Shown: positions 59,145 to 64,000 of the stretch, in pieces | Numbering within the stretch: the first letter of the stretch is position 1 | How the letters are laid out: each line of letters begins with the position of its first letter | Assembly: GCA_032052615.1 (NCBI GenBank) | Contig: DAMBWF010000005.1 | Span: forward strand, 216,763-280,762 | From: Pseudomonas_T sp032052615 | GTDB lineage: Bacteria > Pseudomonadota > Gammaproteobacteria > Pseudomonadales > Pseudomonadaceae | Reading direction: 5' to 3' | Length of the DNA: 64,000 nucleotides | The notes under the pieces: model-generated | What the model was told of the DNA's origin: nothing | Databases searched by the model: none | The model's input: the letters and a program-made list of their open reading frames with translations, nothing else | Program-made: the position numbers and the translations under genes

Positions 59145-60155
59145 TCAGCCGCGCCGGGCGGCGCGCTGGCTGCGGTAGGTGTCCAGCACCACCGCGATCA
59201 CGATCACCGCGCCGGTGATGATCCGTTTGGTCGGCTCGCTGGCGCCGATCTGGGCCAGACCGGCGGCCAGCACCGAGATGATCAGCACGCCGAAGAAGGT
59301 GCTGATCACCGAGCCCCGCCCCCCCATCAGGCTGGTGCCGCCGATTACCACGGCGGCGATCACCTGCAATTCCAGCCCGGCGCCGGCGTTGGGATCGGCC
59401 GCCTCCAGGCGGGATATCTGGAACAGCGCGGCGAGCCCGGCCAACAGCCCCATCAGGCTGAACACCGCGACCTTGTAGGGCCTGGGGTCGATGCCGGCGA
59501 GGCGCACCGCTTCTTCGTTGGTGCCGATGCCGATCAGGTAACGGCCGAATACCGTGCGGGTGAGCAGCACCTGAGCGACGACGATCACCGCCAGGGCGAG
59601 CAGGAACGCCGGCGAAATACCGAGGGCCAGGGGCTCCGAGAGCCAAGCGAAGGCATCGCCGATATAGGCGGTGCGCGAGTCGGTGAGCTGGTAGGCGGCG
59701 CCCCGGGCCATTTCCAGCACCCCGAGGGAGACGATGAACGAGGGGATGCGCCAGGCCACGGTGACGGTCCCGGTGACGGTTCCGGCGAGCGCCGCGCAGA
59801 GCATCCCCAGCAGCGCCGAGGGCAACACGCCCCAGCCCCAGCCGAGCATCGCCACGCTGACCACCGAGGCCGCCAGGGCCAGCACCGAGCCCACCGACAG
59901 GTCGATGCCGCCGATGATCAGGACGAAGGTCATGCCCACCGCCAGCACCATCAGGTCGGGAATCTGGTTGGCCAGGGTGGTGAAGGTGGCATAGGAAAGG
60001 AAGTGGCTGCTCAGGCAGGCGAACAGCACGATCATCGCCAGCAGCGCGCCGGCCAGGCCCAGGTAGGTACCCAGGCCGAGCAAGGGCGAGCGGCGCGTGG
60101 CCACGCGGGGCGCGGTGTCGGGAGAAGGCTTGGTCATGGAGGAGTCCTGGGTCAT
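59145..60155 (-). CDS. rbsC: Ribose ABC transporter permease
   Basis: A 336-residue membrane permease of the RbsC/AraH family with about eight to ten helices; key segments are GMTFVLIIGGIDLSVGSVLA and VIGGTSLMGGRGSVISTFFG. The start (ATG 60155) overlaps the rbsA stop; a second in-frame ATG six codons later is also possible. Confidence 0.93.
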   Translation of the reverse strand: MTQDSSMTKPSPDTAPRVATRRSPLLGLGTYLGLAGALLAMIVLFACLSSHFLSYATFTTLANQIPDLMVLAVGMTFVLIIGGIDLSVGSVLALAASVVSVAMLGWGWGVLPSALLGMLCAALAGTVTGTVTVAWRIPSFIVSLGVLEMARGAAYQLTDSRTAYIGDAFAWLSEPLALGISPAFLLALAVIVVAQVLLTRTVFGRYLIGIGTNEEAVRLAGIDPRPYKVAVFSLMGLLAGLAALFQISRLEAADPNAGAGLELQVIAAVVIGGTSLMGGRGSVISTFFGVLIISVLAAGLAQIGASEPTKRIITGAVIVIAVVLDTYRSQRAARRG

Positions 60156-61702
60156 TGGGGAAGCGCCGCCGGTTCGGGGAGCAGCGCGTCGCTCGCGGTG
60201 TAACCAGCGAACGCGGCGGCCAGCAACGCGTCCTGGGTCCAGTGGTCGCGGTGGAAGGTATCGATCAGCCGCCCGGCCGAGAGCACCCCGATGCGGTCGC
60301 AGATCAGCATCAGCTCGCGCAGATCGCTGGAGACCACCACCAGGGCCTTGCCCTGACGCGACAGTTCGCCGAACAACTCGTAGATGTCGAACTTGGCGCC
60401 GACATCGATGCCCCGGGTGGGCTCGTCGAACAGCAGTACCTGGCAGTCGCGCTCCAGCCAGCGGCCGATCACCACCTTCTGCTGGTTGCCCCCGGACAAT
60501 TCGCCCACCGGTTGCTCCGGCCCCGCGCAGCGGATGCCCAGGGCCCGTATCTGGCGCTGGGCCAGGGCGGCTTCCGCGTCATGGTCGATAAAGCCGTGGC
60601 GCGCCACCCGCTTCAGGTTGCCCAGGGCGACGTTGGCGGCGATGGCAAGCGGCAATAGCAGGCCCTCGCCCTTGCGGTCCTCGGTGATGAGGGCGATGCC
60701 GTGCTTCACCGCCTCCGCCGGCGAGCCGATGGTCTTGGTCTCGGGCGGATCGCCGACGGCGATACTGCCCCGGTCGGCCCGGTCGGCGCCATAGATCAGG
60801 CGCAGCAGTTCGGTTCGCCCGGCGCCGATCAGCCCCGAGAGGCCGAAGATTTCCCCGGCGCGGACCTCGAAGGACACATCCCGCACCACGTCGCCCCGGC
60901 CCAGGCCGCGCACCGTGAGCAACGGCGCGCCCAGGGCGCGCGGGCCGAGGTCGATGTGCTCGCCCAGCTCGCGGCCGACCATCAGGTTCACCAGGTGCTG
61001 GGGATCGTTGCCGGCCACCGGTTCCACCGCCACCAGGCGGCCGTCCCGCAGCACGGCGACTCGCTGGGCGATCCGCGTCAGTTCCTCCAGGCGATGGGAG
61101 ATGTAGACGAGCGCCACGCCCCGAGCCCGCAGGCGGGCAATCTGCTCGAACAGCAGGTCCACTTCCCGGGCGGTGAGCATGGCGGTGGGTTCATCGAGGA
61201 TCAGCAGCCGGCAGTCGCCGATCAGGTTGCGGGCGATTTCCACCATCTGCTGATGGCCGATGCCCAGGTCGCCCACCCGGGTATCCGGGTCAAGGGCGTC
61301 GAGGCCCACCTGGGCCATGGCGTGGGCGGCCTCTTCCCGCAGGCGGCGCCGGGAAATCCAGCCGCCGCGATGGGGCAGGCGATCGAGGAACAGGTTCTCG
61401 GCGATGCTCAGGGTCGGCAACAGGTTGAGCTCCTGCATGACCATGCGCACCCCCAGGCGTTCCGCCTCGGCGCGGCTGGCCGGAGCATAGGGATGGCCGT
61501 CGAAGCGCATATCACCCGCGCTGGGCTGGACCAGCCCGCCGATGATCTTCGACAACGTACTTTTGCCGGCGCCGTTTTCACCGGTAAGGGCCAGGACTTC
61601 GCCCCCCATCAGGCACAGGTCGACGTCGGCGAGCACCGGTTGCGCGTAGTGCTTGCCGATCCCCTGGACACGCAGGACGGGCTCCGCAGGCATGGAGGTC
61701 AT
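60152..61702 (-). CDS. rbsA: Ribose ABC transporter ATP-binding protein (two ATPase domains)
   Basis: A 516-residue fused ATPase pair. The first domain has Walker A GENGAGKSTL and Walker B LLILDEPTAML; the second has a degenerate Walker A (GLIGAGRTELL), the signature LSGGNQQKV and VLLFDEPTRGID, as is normal for RbsA/MglA. It energises uptake through RbsC with RbsB. Confidence 0.94.
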   Translation of the reverse strand: MTSMPAEPVLRVQGIGKHYAQPVLADVDLCLMGGEVLALTGENGAGKSTLSKIIGGLVQPSAGDMRFDGHPYAPASRAEAERLGVRMVMQELNLLPTLSIAENLFLDRLPHRGGWISRRRLREEAAHAMAQVGLDALDPDTRVGDLGIGHQQMVEIARNLIGDCRLLILDEPTAMLTAREVDLLFEQIARLRARGVALVYISHRLEELTRIAQRVAVLRDGRLVAVEPVAGNDPQHLVNLMVGRELGEHIDLGPRALGAPLLTVRGLGRGDVVRDVSFEVRAGEIFGLSGLIGAGRTELLRLIYGADRADRGSIAVGDPPETKTIGSPAEAVKHGIALITEDRKGEGLLLPLAIAANVALGNLKRVARHGFIDHDAEAALAQRQIRALGIRCAGPEQPVGELSGGNQQKVVIGRWLERDCQVLLFDEPTRGIDVGAKFDIYELFGELSRQGKALVVVSSDLRELMLICDRIGVLSAGRLIDTFHRDHWTQDALLAAAFAGYTASDALLPEPAALPQ

Positions 61703-61749
61703 GAGTGATTCTCCGAGATCGCGGCCTCGCCGGGGCGGGCCGCCGGACG

Positions 61750-62697
61750 TCAGGGCTGGGTGACCAGTTCCACGGGGGTCTCGATGACGCCGCCGGCGTC
61801 GCCCTGGGCTTTCTCTCCCCTGAGGGACCGCAGGGCGGCCTCGATCCCGAACACGGCCTGCCTGGCGGCGAACTGGTCGGCGGTGGCCAGCACGCGGCCG
61901 TCCTTGAGCATGGGTTTGATGGCCTTGATGTTGTCGTAGCCGACGATCTTTACCTGTCCCGCCTTGCCGGCGGCGCGCACGGCGGACACGGCGCCCAGGG
62001 CCATGCTGTCGTTACCGGCCAGCAGCGCCTTGAGGTCCGGGTATTCGTTGAGCATGGCCGCGGCCACCGCGTTGCCCTTGTCGATTTCCCAGTTGCCGGA
62101 TTGCACCGAAACCACCTTCAGCCCGGCGGTTTCCATGGCGTCCTTGAAACCCGCGGTGCGTTGCTGGGCATTGGTGGTGGTGGGCACGCCCTCGATGATG
62201 CCCACCGGGTCGCCGCGCTGGAGCTGCTTGGCCAGGTAGTCGCCCACCAGGCGCGCGCCCTTGCGGTTGTCCGGGCCCACGAAGGGCACGGCGATGCCCT
62301 TGCGTTGGAGCACCTCGGGGTCCAGGCGGTTGTCGATGTTGATCACGGTGATGCCGGCATCCACGGCCTTCTTCACCACCGGCACCAGGGCCTTGGAATC
62401 GGCCGGCGCCAGTACCAGGGCATCGACCCCGGAGACGATCATCTGCTCGACGATGCGGATCTGGCTGGCGGTATCGGACTCGTCCTTGATCCCGTTGGAA
62501 ACCAGCTCGAACTGGTCGGCGTGCGCCTTCTGGTAGTCCTTGGCGCCGTCCTCCATGGTCAGGAAGAACTCATTGGCGAGGGACTTCATCACCAGCGCCA
62601 CCTTGGGCTTGGCTGGATCGTCGGCGTGGGCGCCGGAAAAGGGCAGGGTCACGAGGAAGGCGAAGGCGGACAAGCGCCCTAGAACCGGCAGTTTCAT
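61750..62697 (-). CDS. rbsB: D-ribose periplasmic binding protein
   Basis: A 315-residue exported protein with a signal peptide ending near GAHA-DDP. Type I periplasmic-binding features: KVALVMKSLANEFFLTMEDG, GVDALVLAPADSKALVPVVK, INIDNRLD and GNDSMALGAVSAVRAAGK. First gene of the rbs operon; the operator-containing leader lies immediately upstream. Confidence 0.94.
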   Translation of the reverse strand: MKLPVLGRLSAFAFLVTLPFSGAHADDPAKPKVALVMKSLANEFFLTMEDGAKDYQKAHADQFELVSNGIKDESDTASQIRIVEQMIVSGVDALVLAPADSKALVPVVKKAVDAGITVINIDNRLDPEVLQRKGIAVPFVGPDNRKGARLVGDYLAKQLQRGDPVGIIEGVPTTTNAQQRTAGFKDAMETAGLKVVSVQSGNWEIDKGNAVAAAMLNEYPDLKALLAGNDSMALGAVSAVRAAGKAGQVKIVGYDNIKAIKPMLKDGRVLATADQFAARQAVFGIEAALRSLRGEKAQGDAGGVIETPVELVTQP

Positions 62698-62731
62698 GAG
62701 AATCCATCCTTATCGTTGTAGTAAACGTCGA

Positions 62732-62743
62732 GCAAACGTTTGC
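62732..62743 (-). promoter_or_regulatory. RbsR operator (perfect LacI-type palindrome)
   Basis: GCAAACGTTTGC is a perfect 12-bp palindrome with the central CG step typical of LacI/PurR-family sites, 35 bases upstream of rbsB. A half-site TAAACG lies next to it (62722-62727). It presumably binds RbsR encoded in the same operon. Confidence 0.75.
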
Positions 62744-62990
62744 GCAGGAAGCTAGGAGAAGTCACGGATTCTGTCAACGGCAGCGAGGTGCTTTCATTCG
62801 CGGTCCCTTAATGAGGGTCGGCCTGGCACGCATGGCGCGAACGGGGACACCGGGCCGGTATGGGCTTCGGTTTCGCCAACGAAGCGGCGCGGAACGTTCG
62901 CGCCGCCGGACGGACGAAGCATCCACCGCCGGTCGCTTTTGCTGAAGCCACCTGTGCGCTGTCGCCTCCCTTGCCCGATGAGGACTTTCG

Positions 62991-63938
62991 ATGAACGTTC
63001 GCCCGTTCGCCCCGCTGATTCGTGGGCGGCAACTCGCCGCCTGGTGCGCCTGCCTGCTGCTTGGTGCCTGCGCCTCGCTACCGGACGAGAAGCAAGCGCC
63101 GGAGCAGACGAACTACACACCCTTCCCCTTCACCTTGCTGCAAGCCGAGGATGGAACGGGCACGTACTGGTCGGTGGTCACCAAGATCACCTACGACGTT
63201 GACGAACAGGGGCGCTTGAGCCTCGCGGATAGCGGCGAGCCGCTGCTGGATGAGCAGGACGATCCCGCCAAGGATCTCGTCTGCCAACCCTATGGGGGTG
63301 GCGAGAATCAGCGTACGTCCTGGTTCCCCTATACGGGTTTGTTCGTGAAAGGCGGCGAAGTCAGCCGGGTCCTCGACAGCCGGGGCGCCCCGCAACCGTT
63401 GCGGCCGATGCGCGAGGACGGCGACGGGCGCGTGCGCTACGACGGTGCTCACGCCCGCGAGCCCGAGTACACCTATGTGCCGTGCGTGGGCGATCAGCGG
63501 GTGGACCATGGCGTCCGGCTGGACGCCTACCTCCCCGAGGCGGCGCGCCTGGAGGTGCGGGATGACACCGGACTGACACGGCGCTGGGCGTTGCCCGCCC
63601 TGGACCAACCGTTGCTGTTCCTGGGCTACCGCAGTGGAACACTGATCCCGCTGCCCATGAGACCGGTGCTGGCGACCGTCGACCTGCCGGCGCGGCGGCT
63701 GGTGCTGCAATACCAGACCACCTTCAGCGCTGACCGGCGCCTCGAACGGGTGGAATACCGTTTCGTCAGCACCGACGGCGTGCCGTCCGAGGGCGAAAGC
63801 CTCTCCCGTTACCGGGAGCGCACTGAAGCGCTGATGAACGACCTGCGCCACTGCCCGCCCCCCACCCGGGTGCCGCGAGAGGCCTGTGGCGACCCCGCGC
63901 GGCGGCCCGACCCGCTTATCTTCTCCCCCGGCTCCTGA
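62991..63938 (+). CDS. Uncharacterised lipoprotein
   Basis: A 315-residue protein with a lipoprotein signal: hydrophobic AWCACLLLGACASL with lipobox LLGAC (lipidated Cys at about residue 27). The mature part is soluble and beta-rich in appearance, with two conserved-looking cysteines early (DLVCQPYGGGEN, TYVPCVGDQ) and two near the C-terminus (RHCPPPTR, REACGDPARR). I do not recognise a domain. It is divergent from the rbs operon across a 293-base gap in which I see only the RbsR operator, and convergent with a chemoreceptor gene. Confidence 0.75.
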   Translation: MNVRPFAPLIRGRQLAAWCACLLLGACASLPDEKQAPEQTNYTPFPFTLLQAEDGTGTYWSVVTKITYDVDEQGRLSLADSGEPLLDEQDDPAKDLVCQPYGGGENQRTSWFPYTGLFVKGGEVSRVLDSRGAPQPLRPMREDGDGRVRYDGAHAREPEYTYVPCVGDQRVDHGVRLDAYLPEAARLEVRDDTGLTRRWALPALDQPLLFLGYRSGTLIPLPMRPVLATVDLPARRLVLQYQTTFSADRRLERVEYRFVSTDGVPSEGESLSRYRERTEALMNDLRHCPPPTRVPREACGDPARRPDPLIFSPGS

Positions 63939-63949
63939 GGCCGGCCGGA

Positions 63950-64000
63950 TCAGATACGGAAGCTGTCCACCAAGTGTTTCAGCCGCGCCACCTGCTGCTC
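63950..64000 (-). CDS. 3' end of a probable methyl-accepting chemotaxis protein
   Basis: The last 16 codons of a minus-strand gene read EQQVARLKHLVDSFRI before a TGA. This resembles the conserved end of Pseudomonas chemoreceptors (helical tail finishing in LVxxFR plus a hydrophobic residue). Only the tail is visible, so the assignment is tentative. Confidence 0.5.
   Translation of the reverse strand, partial: EQQVARLKHLVDSFRI

Noticed and set aside
1..64000. tRNA, rRNA or insertion sequences
   Set aside because: No tRNA-like TpsiC arm with a paired acceptor stem, rRNA-like stretch or transposase gene was noticed on reading, though a covariance search would be needed to exclude tRNAs fully.

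Overview
The window looks like a chromosomal segment of a high-GC Pseudomonas, probably close to the P. aeruginosa group. Supporting signs are the ambABCDE toxin cluster in its P. aeruginosa gene order, an OprD-family porin, PtrA-type copper proteins, cop-box operators and a Pseudomonas-type ribose operon. Composition changes at about 25.6-26 kb: the left part is of moderate GC and becomes AT-rich around 24-25.9 kb, while the right part is uniformly very GC-rich.

Region 1 (1 to ~25.6 kb) is a copper-resistance island. It carries a Cu(I) P1B-ATPase (5' end cut by the window), a CopZ-like chaperone behind a CueR/MerR-type promoter, a bufferin-type copper RiPP operon (bufABC), two PtrA-N-domain small proteins, a periplasmic operon (CopA multicopper oxidase, Met/His-rich peptide, CopB, cytochrome c, DUF411 protein), an OprD porin and a CusCBA-type RND efflux system with a CusF-like tail on CusB. 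A two-gene OLD nuclease/UvrD helicase module (Gabija-like) sits between the ATPase and the chaperone. The island ends with an AraC regulator, a fatty-acid-hydroxylase-family membrane protein and a recombination module: one full tyrosine recombinase, a truncated paralogue, and between them an alternating array of seven ~25-bp repeats. This resembles the multi-integrase end of GInt-type islands.

Region 2 (26-39.4 kb) is the most interesting part. It is a ten-gene, mostly translationally coupled operon with a divergent two-gene operon, and it encodes an aminocyclitol/aminoglycoside pathway: 2-deoxy-scyllo-inosose synthase, a DOI-type aminotransferase, two candidate dehydrogenases (radical SAM-SPASM and Gfo/Idh/MocA), a GT4 glycosyltransferase, a PIG-L deacetylase, a GT2 glycosyltransferase, a sugar 2-epimerase, a methyltransferase, an asparagine-synthetase-like enzyme without the glutaminase cysteine, and an HddA/HddC-type pair for an activated heptose. 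I know this gene set from actinomycetes and Bacillus circulans, not from Pseudomonas. The product cannot be read from the sequence.

Region 3 (39.8-55.3 kb) holds a secreted beta-propeller phytase and, on the opposite strand, a complete ambABCDE cluster for L-2-amino-4-methoxy-trans-3-butenoic acid.

Region 4 (55.6-64 kb) is a ribose/nucleoside operon, rbsBACRKD plus a secreted nucleoside hydrolase, with a perfect LacI-type operator upstream of rbsB. It is followed by an uncharacterised lipoprotein and the last codons of a probable chemotaxis receptor. I saw no tRNA, rRNA or CRISPR array.
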